From UBA7378 sp049611805 (lineage in GTDB: Bacteria > Pseudomonadota > Alphaproteobacteria > RS24), in contig JBMZAX010000010.1 of the NCBI GenBank assembly GCA_049611805.1, positions 1 through 64,000 of the forward strand: a DNA stretch of 64,000 nucleotides, given 5' to 3'. Shown here piece by piece: positions 18,487-26,900 of the stretch; the stretch's first letter is position 1, and the number at the start of each line of letters is the position of its first letter. The notes under the pieces are model-generated. The model was given only the letters and a program-made list of their open reading frames with translations. It had not been told where the DNA came from and ran no database searches. The position numbers were made by a program, and so were the translations under genes.

Positions 18487-20049
18487 ATGAGCGAGACGCC
18501 CTCTTCCGGCCGCGTGATAAAAGCCGCTTCGGTCGTCGGCGCGGCCACCATGGTCAGCCGTATCACCGGGTTTGTGCGCGATATTTTTATCGCCGCCCTG
18601 TTGGGGGCCGGCCCGCTGGCGGAGATTTTCGTCATCGCCTTTCGCCTGCCGAACCTGTTTCGCCGCCTGTTTGCCGAGGGCGCATTTAACGCCGCTTTCG
18701 TGCCCCTGTTTTCAGAGCGTCTGGAAGGCGAAGGCCTGCCCGCAGCACTGGAATTTGCCGGTCGGATATTGTCGGTTCTGCTGGCCTTTTTGACCGCCTT
18801 CACCCTATTGGGCATGGTGTTCATGCCGGGGCTGGTGCTGGCGATTGCGCAAGGTTTTACGGCTGATGCCGCCAAGTTCGACCAAGCCGTGCATTATGCG
18901 CGCATCGCCTTTCCCTATCTTTTCTTCATCTCTCTTCTGTCTTTATTTGCCGGTGTGCTGAACGCCACCGGGCGGTTTCTGGCTGCCGCTTTTGCGCCGG
19001 TTTTGCTCAATCTCGTTCTGATCGGGGCTGCGCTTTTGTCACTGATGATGTCGGGTGCGCCGCTTGATTATCTGATCTGGGGGGTGAGCCTTGCCGGGCT
19101 CGTGCAATTTGTAATGGTGTTTGGCGCCGCCCGCCGCGCCGGTTTGAAACTGCCTGTGTCGCGCCCGCGCATTGGCCCCGACACAAGGCGATTTTTCACC
19201 CTTATTGTGCCCGGCATATTGGCCGCCGGTATCGGCCAGATAAACCTGCTCATCGGCACATCGATCGCGACCGGACAGGCCGGTGCCGCCGCCTGGCTCT
19301 ATTATGCCGACCGCCTCTATCAATTGCCCATGGGGGTTATCGGCGTGGCGCTTGCCGTTGCGCTTTTGCCCGATTTGACACGCCGCATTGCGCGCGCCGA
19401 CCAGAACCTTGCCGTTACTTTGGCAATGCTGCTGACTTTGCCTGCGGCCTTCGGCCTTTATGTGCTGGCCGACCCGATTATAAATGTGCTTTTCGAGCGC
19501 GGCGCCTTCACGCCGTCTGACACGGGTGCCACCGCTTCGGCTTTGCGCTATTTCTGCTTCGGCCTGCCGGCCTTTGTTCTAGTGCGTGCTTTGCAGCCAT
19601 CATTTTTTGCCCGACAGGACACGCGCAGCCCGATGATTGACGGGGCCGTTGGCGTGGCGGCAAACATCACATTGTCGCTGGCGCTGTTTTCGCAAATGGG
19701 GCATTTGGCGATTGCGCTGGCAACATCAGTGGCCGGATGGTTGACGCTTTTTCTGATGCTGGTGCGGTTGTGGCGGCGCGCGCATTGGCGGCCCGGCATG
19801 GCGATTGCGCGCGCGCTGGGGGTGCAATGTGTTGCCGGTCTCATCATGGTGGCGGCGCTTGCCCATGTGATGGGGAATTGGGTGTTTTTTGCAGATTTTG
19901 CCGCGCTGGATCTCGGCATGCGGGTCGGTGTTTTGGCCGGTCTTGTCGGGCTGGGGGCGGTGGTTTTTGCCGCCGTCTGCCTTATCGGCGGGGGTTTGCG
20001 TGACCTGCGCGCTTTGCGCGATCCAGCCCGCTTGCATCGGCGGCCATAA
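18487..20049 (+). CDS. murJ: Lipid II flippase MurJ (MviN)
   Basis: 520-residue polytopic inner-membrane protein of the MOP superfamily that flips lipid II for peptidoglycan synthesis. Family features: SVVGAATMVSRITGFVRDIFIA at the N terminus (written here only as a location, residues about 15-36), AEIFVIAFRLPNLFRRLFAEG, FNAAFVPLFSE, and many hydrophobic segments consistent with 14 helices. The ATG at 18487 lies four bases after the glnD stop. The frame is open upstream inside glnD, but only from here does it read as MurJ. trpS follows after 35 bases. Confidence 0.96.
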   Translation: MSETPSSGRVIKAASVVGAATMVSRITGFVRDIFIAALLGAGPLAEIFVIAFRLPNLFRRLFAEGAFNAAFVPLFSERLEGEGLPAALEFAGRILSVLLAFLTAFTLLGMVFMPGLVLAIAQGFTADAAKFDQAVHYARIAFPYLFFISLLSLFAGVLNATGRFLAAAFAPVLLNLVLIGAALLSLMMSGAPLDYLIWGVSLAGLVQFVMVFGAARRAGLKLPVSRPRIGPDTRRFFTLIVPGILAAGIGQINLLIGTSIATGQAGAAAWLYYADRLYQLPMGVIGVALAVALLPDLTRRIARADQNLAVTLAMLLTLPAAFGLYVLADPIINVLFERGAFTPSDTGATASALRYFCFGLPAFVLVRALQPSFFARQDTRSPMIDGAVGVAANITLSLALFSQMGHLAIALATSVAGWLTLFLMLVRLWRRAHWRPGMAIARALGVQCVAGLIMVAALAHVMGNWVFFADFAALDLGMRVGVLAGLVGLGAVVFAAVCLIGGGLRDLRALRDPARLHRRP

Positions 20050-20084
20050 TTGGCAATAAACATGACACGTTAAGGGAGGCTGTC

Positions 20085-21101
20085 ATGCCATCACATGCCG
20101 CACGGGTGTTTTCCGGAGTTCAACCGACGGGAAACCTGCATTTGGGCAATTATCTGGGCGCGATTAAAAATTTCGTGACCTTGCAGGATACGCATCCATG
20201 CCTCTATTGCGTGGTCGATTTGCACGCCATTACCGTGTTTCAGGACCCGGCCGAATTGCGCCACAATACGCGCGAAGTTGCCGCCGCATTTATTGCCGCG
20301 GGCGTCGACCCGAACCGGCATATTATTTTCAATCAGGCGCAAGTGCCCGAACATGCCGAGCTGGCCTGGGTGCTGAATTGCGTGGCGCGCATGGGCTGGT
20401 TGAACCGAATGACGCAATTTAAGGAAAAGGCCGGCAAAGACCGCGAAAAAGCATCCGTCGGGCTTTATGTTTATCCAAACCTTATGGCGGCGGATATTTT
20501 GCTCTATCGCGCAACGCATGTGCCGGTCGGCGAAGACCAGAAACAGCATATCGAACTGGCGCGCGACATCGCGCAGAAATTCAATAATGATTTCGACCGG
20601 CCCGATTTTTTCCCGCAGCCGGAGCCGCTCATTCAGGGCCCGGCAACGCGGGTCATGTCATTGCGCGACGGCACCAAGAAAATGTCGAAATCCGACCCGT
20701 CGGAACTGGCGCGCATCACCATGCTCGACCGGCCCGACGAGATTGCCCGCAAAATTCGCAAAGCCAAAACCGACCCCGACGCGCTGCCCGACACGGTCGA
20801 GGCGCTTGAGGCGCGCCCTGAGGCGGCCAATCTTCTGGGCATTTATGCGGCATTGGCCGACAAGCCGCTGGCGGCGGTTGTTGACGAATTTGCCGGCGCG
20901 CAATTTTCAAAACTCAAAGAAGCGCTGGCCGAGCTTGCGACCGCCACAATCGGGCCCATTGGTGCCGAAATGCAACGCCTGATGGATGACCCGGCCGGTG
21001 TCGATGCGGCGCTGGCCGACGGTGCCGCCCGCGCGCGCGACATTGCAAGCGGGGTGATGGAAGAGGTGCGCACCGCCGTCGGTTTTTTGCAAAAGCCGTA
21101 A
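20085..21101 (+). CDS. trpS: Tryptophanyl-tRNA synthetase
   Basis: Class I aminoacyl-tRNA synthetase that charges tRNA-Trp. The 338 aa contain the HIGH-equivalent in PTGNLHLGNYLGA near residue 12 and KMSKS at about 199-203 (KKMSKSDPSELARI), with YPNLMAADILLY, VPVGEDQKQHIELARDIA and the C-terminal anticodon helices. A good Shine-Dalgarno (AGGGAGG) precedes the ATG. It sits in the conserved murJ-trpS-usp-nfu order. Confidence 0.98.
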   Translation: MPSHAARVFSGVQPTGNLHLGNYLGAIKNFVTLQDTHPCLYCVVDLHAITVFQDPAELRHNTREVAAAFIAAGVDPNRHIIFNQAQVPEHAELAWVLNCVARMGWLNRMTQFKEKAGKDREKASVGLYVYPNLMAADILLYRATHVPVGEDQKQHIELARDIAQKFNNDFDRPDFFPQPEPLIQGPATRVMSLRDGTKKMSKSDPSELARITMLDRPDEIARKIRKAKTDPDALPDTVEALEARPEAANLLGIYAALADKPLAAVVDEFAGAQFSKLKEALAELATATIGPIGAEMQRLMDDPAGVDAALADGAARARDIASGVMEEVRTAVGFLQKP

Positions 21102-21149
21102 AATAAATCGGGCTTGTTTGCGCAGCCTGAAACATGCGACCATTGCCCC

Positions 21150-21626
21150 ATGGACATAAGCCAGCACCTGCAACGCAAATTTCTTGTGGTCGTCGACGGC
21201 ACGCCGGAGGCGCATGCGGCTTTGCGTTTTGCCGCGCGGCGCGCGCATGGCACGGGCGGCAAAGTGGCGCTGTTGCTGGTGCTGGAGCCGGGTGGGTTCG
21301 AGCATTGGCTGGGGGTTGAAAGCCTGATGCGCGAAGACGCGCGCATTGAGGCCGAGCGCGTGCTGGCCGAATGCAGCGCCATGGTCGAAATGCTGGGCGG
21401 CGAAAAGCCCAAAACGCATATTCGCGAAGGCAAGCTGAGTGAGGAAATCAACCGCCTGACGGATGAAGACCGCACCATCTCCACTCTGGTGCTGGCCGCA
21501 GGTGTCAGTGCAAACGGGCCGGGGCCGCTGGTCTCGGCATTGGGCACGGGCAAATCGGAGTTTCATGTGCCGGTCACCGTTGTGCCCGGCGATCTGTCAG
21601 ATGACGAAATTGACGCGCTGACGTAA
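21150..21626 (+). CDS. Universal stress protein (UspA) domain protein
   Basis: 158 residues with a single Usp fold. The N-terminal strand is KFLVVVDGTPEAHAALRFAARRA, the middle has LLLVLEPGGFEHW, and the C-terminal part has STLVLAAGVSANGPGPLVSAL and VPVTVVPG. The classical ATP-binding GxxGxxG[ST] appears only loosely, so nucleotide binding is uncertain. The ATG at 21150 is preferred over an in-frame 21114 start because the fold begins right after it. It lies between trpS and nfu, a common alphaproteobacterial neighbourhood. The specific role is unknown. Confidence 0.88.
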   Translation: MDISQHLQRKFLVVVDGTPEAHAALRFAARRAHGTGGKVALLLVLEPGGFEHWLGVESLMREDARIEAERVLAECSAMVEMLGGEKPKTHIREGKLSEEINRLTDEDRTISTLVLAAGVSANGPGPLVSALGTGKSEFHVPVTVVPGDLSDDEIDALT

Positions 21627-21694
21627 CGATCGGTTAAAAAAAGCGACAAAACGCGCTATATCATAGCGACAAGCAATCCGAAACGGAGGCAGAT

Positions 21695-22255
21695 ATGTTT
21701 ATTCAAACCGAAGCAACGCCCAATCCGGCGACCCTGAAATTCATGCCGGGTCAGGCCGTGATGGGCACGCAACCGCCTGCCGATTTTCCCAATGCCGAGG
21801 CCGCCAAAGCCTCGCCGCTGGCCGGTGCGCTGTTTGCGCTGGAGCATGTGACGGGCGTGTTTTTCGGCGCGGATTTCATCACCGTCACCAAGGATGATGC
21901 CGAATGGCAGCATATCAAACCGGCGATTTTGACGACCATTATGGATCATTTTGTTGCCGGTCTGCCGGTCATGCATGCAACAGATGCCGACACCGCCGCG
22001 CAGGAAGACGAAACCGGGCCGGATGCGGAAATTATCGGTGCGATCAAACAATTGCTCGACACGCGGGTGCGCCCCGCCGTGGCGCAAGATGGCGGCGATA
22101 TTGTTTTTCACGGCTACCGGGACGGTGTGGTGTCGCTGCATATGCGCGGGGCTTGCGCGGGTTGCCCCAGCGCGACGGCCACGCTCAAACACGGTATTGA
22201 AAATCTGCTCAGACATTACATCCCCTCGGTCACCGAGGTGCGGGCGGTGATGTAG
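21695..22255 (+). CDS. Nfu-type iron-sulfur cluster carrier protein
   Basis: 186 residues with two domains. The N-terminal Nfu-N domain has MFIQTEATPNPATLKFMPG and GVFFGADFITVTK. The C-terminal NifU-like domain has VRPAVAQDGGDIVFHGY and the cluster-binding CAGC (C154 and C157) in GACAGCPSATATLKHGIEN. Such proteins accept a 4Fe-4S cluster and pass it to apo-targets. A clear GGAGG lies before the ATG. The radical-SAM proteins HemW and MiaB coded in this window are plausible clients (inference). Confidence 0.96.
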   Translation: MFIQTEATPNPATLKFMPGQAVMGTQPPADFPNAEAAKASPLAGALFALEHVTGVFFGADFITVTKDDAEWQHIKPAILTTIMDHFVAGLPVMHATDADTAAQEDETGPDAEIIGAIKQLLDTRVRPAVAQDGGDIVFHGYRDGVVSLHMRGACAGCPSATATLKHGIENLLRHYIPSVTEVRAVM

Positions 22256-22272
22256 TCAAACGGAGGCACTTA

Positions 22273-22896
22273 ATGCCACAATCTTCCGAGCCACAATCCG
22301 GCGAACACGAACCGCTCGATGCGGTTGCGCTTGAGCGCATTTTTCTCGCCGGTCGCACGCATAATGCCTGGCAGGACAAGCCCATTGCACCGGCCTTGCT
22401 GACCCGGCTTTATGATTTGATGAAAATGGCCCCGACAAGCGCAAATTGCTCTCCGGCGCGGCTGGTTTTCGTCGCCTCGGCAGAAGGCAAGGCGAAGCTG
22501 TTGCCGCATCTTATGGAAGACAATCGGAAGAAAACCGAAACGGCACCGGTCTGCGTTATCCTCGCCTATGACATGCAGTTTTACGAATTATTGCCGCAGC
22601 TTTTTCCGCATAATCTTGATGCCGTAAACTGGTTTTCCGGCAGTGCCGAATTTGCCGAGCAAACGGCGTTTCGCAATTCTTCATTGCAGGGCGGATATCT
22701 GATGCTGGCGGCGCGCGCGCTGGGTCTCGATGTCGGGGCCATGTCGGGCTTTGATCCGGCAGGCGTCGATGCGGCGTTTTTCCCCGACGGGCGGTTTAAA
22801 ACCAATTTCCTGTGCAATCTCGGCTATGGCGATCCGGCGGGTCTTTTCCCGCGCTCGCCGCGTCTGGCGTTTGACGACGCATGCGAGATTGTCTGA
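22273..22896 (+). CDS. Nitroreductase family protein, RutE/HadB-like
   Basis: 207 residues of the FMN-dependent nitroreductase fold, closest in pattern to the malonic-semialdehyde-reductase (RutE) subfamily: ARTHNAWQDKPI-like opening (GRTHNAWQDKPIAPALLTR), LMKMAPTSANCSPARLVFV (FMN-binding), AFRNSSLQGGYLMLAARALGLD and the C-terminal KTNFLCNLGYGDP. The substrate cannot be deduced; no other pyrimidine-degradation (rut) gene is nearby. It has a GGAGG before the ATG and starts 17 bases after nfu. Confidence 0.9.
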   Translation: MPQSSEPQSGEHEPLDAVALERIFLAGRTHNAWQDKPIAPALLTRLYDLMKMAPTSANCSPARLVFVASAEGKAKLLPHLMEDNRKKTETAPVCVILAYDMQFYELLPQLFPHNLDAVNWFSGSAEFAEQTAFRNSSLQGGYLMLAARALGLDVGAMSGFDPAGVDAAFFPDGRFKTNFLCNLGYGDPAGLFPRSPRLAFDDACEIV

Positions 22897-22912
22897 CGGC
22901 GACGCGCGCGTG

Positions 22913-23626
22913 ATGCCCGAAACCGTTCTGGCCTGCGACACAACCCAAGGTGCCTGTTCGGCCGCCCTTTGGCACAAGGGCGCGCCGGTGGCCGAGCGTC
23001 TTGTCAAAATGCAGCGCGGCCATGCCGAGGCGCTCCTGCCGGTGCTTGGCGAAATAAAGCGCGAAGCCCCCGATATCTGGGCGCAAATTAATGTGCTGGC
23101 CGTAACCGTCGGCCCCGGCACATTTACCGGCGTTCGGGTCGGGCTGTCGGCCATGCGCGGTCTGTCGCTGGCGATGGGCGTGCCGGTGGCGGGTTTTGGA
23201 ACCTTGCACATGATGGCTTTGGCCAGCACATCCCCGCACCGCCGTTTGGTGGCGGTTGATGCGCGCCGCGACACGTTTTACACGCAAATTTGTGCGCCCG
23301 ACGGCACCGCGTGCGAGCCGCCGACGGCGCGCAGTCTTGCGGCATGTTTGGCCCTTGGCGCAGAAGATGACGACCCGAAATTTGCCGTTATCGGCACCGG
23401 TGCGGCGGCGATTTGTACGCCCGAAAACAGCCGGTTTTCAGCCGATTCTGCCCCGCATTGGCCGCAAGCCCGTGTGCTGGCCGCCCATGCTGCCGGCCTG
23501 AGCATGGACGCGCTGACCGCGCTGCCCGCAACCCCTCTATATTTGCGCCCGCCCGATGCAACCCTGCCGGACCCGCAAAAAAATCTGGTTTTTGTGCCCG
23601 CCAATGATGGCACCACCGCGCCATGA
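22913..23626 (+). CDS. tsaB: tRNA threonylcarbamoyladenosine biosynthesis protein TsaB
   Basis: 237 residues, an ASKHA-fold partner of TsaD in making t6A37 in tRNAs. Signatures: VLACDTTQGACSAALW at the N terminus, QRGHAEALLPVL, the VTVGPGTFTGVRVGLSAMRGL segment and VVAVDARRDTFYTQ-like VAVDARRDTFYTQ. I chose the ATG at 22913; the frame is open upstream but that portion is antisense-like nonsense over the nitroreductase gene. Its stop overlaps the rimI start (ATGA), the common tsaB-rimI pairing. Confidence 0.95.
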   Translation: MPETVLACDTTQGACSAALWHKGAPVAERLVKMQRGHAEALLPVLGEIKREAPDIWAQINVLAVTVGPGTFTGVRVGLSAMRGLSLAMGVPVAGFGTLHMMALASTSPHRRLVAVDARRDTFYTQICAPDGTACEPPTARSLAACLALGAEDDDPKFAVIGTGAAAICTPENSRFSADSAPHWPQARVLAAHAAGLSMDALTALPATPLYLRPPDATLPDPQKNLVFVPANDGTTAP

Positions 23627-24084
23627 TTGATTGCACGCATGATGCGCCCGCCCTCGCCGCCTTGCATGCGGCGTGTTTCGACCGGGCTTGGTCGGAAGAC
23701 GCGTTTGCCGAATTGCTGAAAGGCGACGGCGTTCACGCGCTGGGTGATACGGATGGGTTTATCGTCATTCGTTGTGTCGCCGATGAAGCGGAAATTTTGA
23801 CCCTCGGCGTCCTTCCGGCCCGCCGCCGCGCAGGTCTGGCGCGCAAATTGGTGCGCGCGGCGTTGAAACTGGCCGTCACCCGATATCAGGTGAGGCATGT
23901 TTTTCTGGAGGTTGGCGCGGATAATCACGGCGCGCGCGACCTCTATGCCGGATTGGGCTTCATCTGCCATGGCAGACGCAGGCAATATTATGCTAATATA
24001 GATGCTCTGATGATGCGCTGCGACCTGACACAAGCAGGGTCGCGTGTATTCGGAGACGAAAAGGAGGGCGGTGCACAGATATGA
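23623..24084 (+). CDS. rimI: GNAT acetyltransferase, RimI family (ribosomal protein S18 alanine N-acetyltransferase)
   Basis: 153 residues with the GNAT fold. An N-terminal FDRAWSEDAFAELL segment is followed by ILTLGVLPARRRAGLARKLV, the acetyl-CoA-binding motif A (RRRAGLA), and FLEVGADNHGARDLYAGLGF then RRQYYANIDALMM near the end. RimI acetylates the N-terminal Ala of S18. The C-terminal extension after the usual end is about 15 residues. It overlaps both tsaB and the following Fur-family gene by four bases. Confidence 0.93.
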   Translation: MIDCTHDAPALAALHAACFDRAWSEDAFAELLKGDGVHALGDTDGFIVIRCVADEAEILTLGVLPARRRAGLARKLVRAALKLAVTRYQVRHVFLEVGADNHGARDLYAGLGFICHGRRRQYYANIDALMMRCDLTQAGSRVFGDEKEGGAQI

Positions 24085-24500
24085 GCACGGGCACAGATAT
24101 TGAAAAATTGGCGGTTTCGGCCGGCATGCGTATGACGGAACAGCGGCGGGTTATTGCCCAGGTGCTGACCCAGTCCGACGACCATCCTGATGTCGAAGAA
24201 GTGCATCGGCGCTCGGTTTTGAAAGATGCCGGTATCTCGATTGCCACCGTCTACCGCACTGTTCGGCTGTTTGAGGAAGCCGGCATTCTCACCCGCCATG
24301 ATTTCGGCGACGGGCGCGCGCGCTATGAGCCGGCCTCGGACGACCATCACGACCATCTGATTGATATTCAAAGCGGGCAGGTCATTGAGTTCACCAATGA
24401 AGCGATTGAAGAACTGCAACGCGAAGTTGCCCGCAAGCTGGGCTACAAACTTGTCGATCACCGGCTTGAACTATACGGCGTGCCGCTGGAAAAAGAGTAA
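24081..24500 (+). CDS. Fur-family metalloregulator, Mur/Fur type of alphaproteobacteria
   Basis: 139-residue Fur-family repressor: an N-terminal winged helix (RMTEQRRVIAQVL, SIATVYRTVRLFEEAGIL) and the metal-binding HHDHLIDIQSG. Fur of gammaproteobacteria has CxxC after HHDHLI; here IDIQSGQ stands instead, so the structural zinc cysteines are absent. That is characteristic of the alphaproteobacterial Fur group that often senses manganese (Mur). Whether it answers to iron or manganese cannot be told from sequence. It overlaps rimI and is followed directly by plsC. Confidence 0.92.
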   Translation: MSTGTDIEKLAVSAGMRMTEQRRVIAQVLTQSDDHPDVEEVHRRSVLKDAGISIATVYRTVRLFEEAGILTRHDFGDGRARYEPASDDHHDHLIDIQSGQVIEFTNEAIEELQREVARKLGYKLVDHRLELYGVPLEKE

Positions 24501-25361
24501 ATGAGCGCATTGTTTCGAGTAATTAAAACGATTGCGCGCCTGTCCGGTTTTTTATCCCTCACCTTGTTGTTGGGCCCGCTCCAATTTCTGGTTTTGGCCC
24601 TGTTGCCGCGCTTCGGGCATGCAATCCCGATGCTCTATCACCGCGGCCTGATTTGGATGCTCGGCGTCACCATACGCCGCCATGGTGCGGTGCCGCCTGC
24701 CGGTGCGCTTCTGGCAAGCAATCATGTTTCATGGTTCGACATTGTGGCCGTCGGCGCGCAAATGCCGGTGTCGTTTATTGCCAAGCATGAGGTCAAAACA
24801 TGGCCGCTTTTCGGGCAATTGGCGGATTTGCAGCGCACCATTTACATCAACCGCGCGCGCGGACGCCACACGCTGGACAATCGCGACACGATGAAAGAAC
24901 GCCTTCTTGCGGGCGGCAGGCTTGTGCTTTTTGCCGAGGGCACCACCGGTAATGGCGCGCGGGCCCAGCCGTTTAAATCGGCACTTTTTTCATCCGTTCA
25001 GCGCGTGGACGACACCGCGCCGGATATTGTAGTACACCCGCTGACAATCAGCTATACCGCACTTGGCGAGCGGGTGATGACGCAAACCGAGCGCGACCAA
25101 TATGCCTGGCTGGGGGACGCGGCCCTTGTGCCGCATCTTTTGTTCACTTTGGGGTCGCCGCCTTTCACCGTGGATATTGTGTTTCACGATGCGCTGCCGG
25201 CCAATATCATGCACGACCGCAAGGCGATTGCGCGCTGCGCGCAGGAGAATGTCGACGCCGCATTGGTGGCGCTGACCGGCGGTGAGATGCCGCAAACGAT
25301 TGTGCCCGACGCGCCCGCGCCCGCCGATGCAATGCTGGACGCGGCCCCTGAAAGTCGCTAA
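24501..25361 (+). CDS. plsC: 1-acyl-sn-glycerol-3-phosphate acyltransferase (PlsC family)
   Basis: 286 residues. An N-terminal hydrophobic helix (residues about 15-40) precedes the acyltransferase motifs NHVSWFDI (NHxxxxD) and FAEGTTGNGARAQPFKSALF (EGTT motif), with YINRARGRHTLDN between. It acylates lysophosphatidic acid, or possibly lyso-ornithine lipid as OlsA. The latter is suggested only by an OlsB homologue in the window. It starts directly after the mur stop and precedes miaB by nine bases. Confidence 0.93.
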   Translation: MSALFRVIKTIARLSGFLSLTLLLGPLQFLVLALLPRFGHAIPMLYHRGLIWMLGVTIRRHGAVPPAGALLASNHVSWFDIVAVGAQMPVSFIAKHEVKTWPLFGQLADLQRTIYINRARGRHTLDNRDTMKERLLAGGRLVLFAEGTTGNGARAQPFKSALFSSVQRVDDTAPDIVVHPLTISYTALGERVMTQTERDQYAWLGDAALVPHLLFTLGSPPFTVDIVFHDALPANIMHDRKAIARCAQENVDAALVALTGGEMPQTIVPDAPAPADAMLDAAPESR

Positions 25362-25370
25362 GCCAAGCCC

Positions 25371-26735
25371 ATGACACGCGCCAATACCAAAAAATACTTC
25401 ATCAAGACCTATGGGTGTCAGATGAATGTCTATGATTCCGAGCGCATGGCCGAGGCCCTGTCGGTCGCCGGCTATCAGCCCGTGGACGCACCCGAAGCGG
25501 CCGATATGGTGATTTTGAACACCTGCCATATTCGCGAAAAAGCGGCTGAAAAAGTCTATTCCGAACTGGGTCGCTTGAAGCCGCTCAAACAGGCCAATAC
25601 GGACATGATTATCGGCGTTGCCGGATGTGTGGCGCAGGCCGAGGGCGAGGAAATGATCCACCGCGCGCCGCTTGTCGATATGGTGTTCGGCCCGCAAACC
25701 TATCAGCAATTGCCCGATATGATTGCCGATCTGGATGCCGGTCGCCGCGACGGGGGCCGCGTGCGGCTGGTGCGCACCGAATTTCCGGCAGAGGAAAAAT
25801 TTGCCGCGCTCAAATCCGCCCCGCGCCGGCCGATAACCCGCGCGCCGACGGCCTTTGTGACCGTGCAGGAAGGGTGCGATAAATTCTGCACCTTCTGTGT
25901 GGTGCCTTATACGCGCGGCGCCGAAGTGTCGCGCGCCACGGCCGATATTGTGGATGAAGCCCGCGCGCTGGCCGCCCAAGGCGTGTGCGAGGTCACCTTG
26001 CTGGGGCAAAATGTCAATGCCTGGCAGGACCGCGAAACCGGTTTGCGGCTCGACGGATTGCTGGAGGCACTCGCGCAAATTGACGGCATTGAACGCTTGC
26101 GGTTCACAACCAGCCATCCGCGCGATATGGACGACGCCCTGATTGCCGCGCATGGGCACAATGCCAAATTAATGCCCTATCTCCATTTGCCCGTACAATC
26201 GGGGTCCGACCCGATATTGAAAGCGATGAACCGCCGCCACACGCGCGCACAATATCTCGATCTGGTCGCCGCGTTCCGCTTGGCGCGCGCCGACCTTGCA
26301 CTGTCATCCGATTTCATTGTCGGGTTTCCCGGCGAAACCGATGCCGATTTTGACGCGACGATGGATCTGGTTGCGGCGGTGTCTTACGCGCAAGCCTTTT
26401 CGTTCAAATATTCGCCGCGCCCCGGCACGCCGGCGGCTTCGGAAGAAGCCCAGATTGACGAAGACGTTAAAACCCGTCGCCTTGCCCGGCTTCAGGCGCG
26501 CCTCAATGAACAGCAGGAAGCGTTCAACCGCGAGAAGCTGGACAGTGTTTTGCCGGTTTTGTTTGAAAAACCGAGCCGACAGGCCGACCAGATGTCGGGC
26601 CGCAGCCCCTATCTCCAGCCGGTGCATGTGCGCGTCGCCGAACAGCATTTTGATGCGCTGGTGGGCCGCATTCTGCCGGTTCGCATCACCGGCGCGCATG
26701 CCAACAGCCTGAGCGGTGAGCTGGCCGATGGCTAG
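25371..26735 (+). CDS. miaB: tRNA-2-methylthio-N6-dimethylallyladenosine synthase MiaB
   Basis: 454-residue methylthiotransferase that adds a methylthio group to i6A37 in tRNA. The N-terminal UPF0004 domain holds three cluster cysteines (YGCQMNVYDSER at C16, LNTCHIREKAAEK, VAGCVAQAEG). The radical-SAM motif CDKFCTFC has cysteines 169, 173 and 176. Downstream are LLGQNVNAW, LPVQSGSDPILKAMNRRH and SSDFIVGFPGETDADF, then the C-terminal TRAM domain. No start other than 25371 is needed. Confidence 0.97.
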   Translation: MTRANTKKYFIKTYGCQMNVYDSERMAEALSVAGYQPVDAPEAADMVILNTCHIREKAAEKVYSELGRLKPLKQANTDMIIGVAGCVAQAEGEEMIHRAPLVDMVFGPQTYQQLPDMIADLDAGRRDGGRVRLVRTEFPAEEKFAALKSAPRRPITRAPTAFVTVQEGCDKFCTFCVVPYTRGAEVSRATADIVDEARALAAQGVCEVTLLGQNVNAWQDRETGLRLDGLLEALAQIDGIERLRFTTSHPRDMDDALIAAHGHNAKLMPYLHLPVQSGSDPILKAMNRRHTRAQYLDLVAAFRLARADLALSSDFIVGFPGETDADFDATMDLVAAVSYAQAFSFKYSPRPGTPAASEEAQIDEDVKTRRLARLQARLNEQQEAFNREKLDSVLPVLFEKPSRQADQMSGRSPYLQPVHVRVAEQHFDALVGRILPVRITGAHANSLSGELADG

Positions 26736-26792
26736 GCTTTTACATGAAATTTTCGTGAATTTGCCCGCATGGTGCGCGCCAAGACTTGCCAT

Positions 26793-26818
26793 TATGGGGA
26801 AATCTTCCCATATTTCTT
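26793..26818 (+). terminator. Candidate terminator after miaB
   Basis: TATGGGG (26793-26799) pairs with TCCCATA (26806-26812), with one G-T wobble and a six-base loop, followed by TTTCTT. It lies between miaB and phoH. The stem is short and the T-run imperfect, so the call is moderate. Confidence 0.45.
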
Positions 26819-26900
26819 ACATGACAGTTCTTTTTCGTATTCGTCCGAAAATGGTCGGCCAATGAAAAACCATCTCATGCGCACAGCAAAGGTGTTTTGA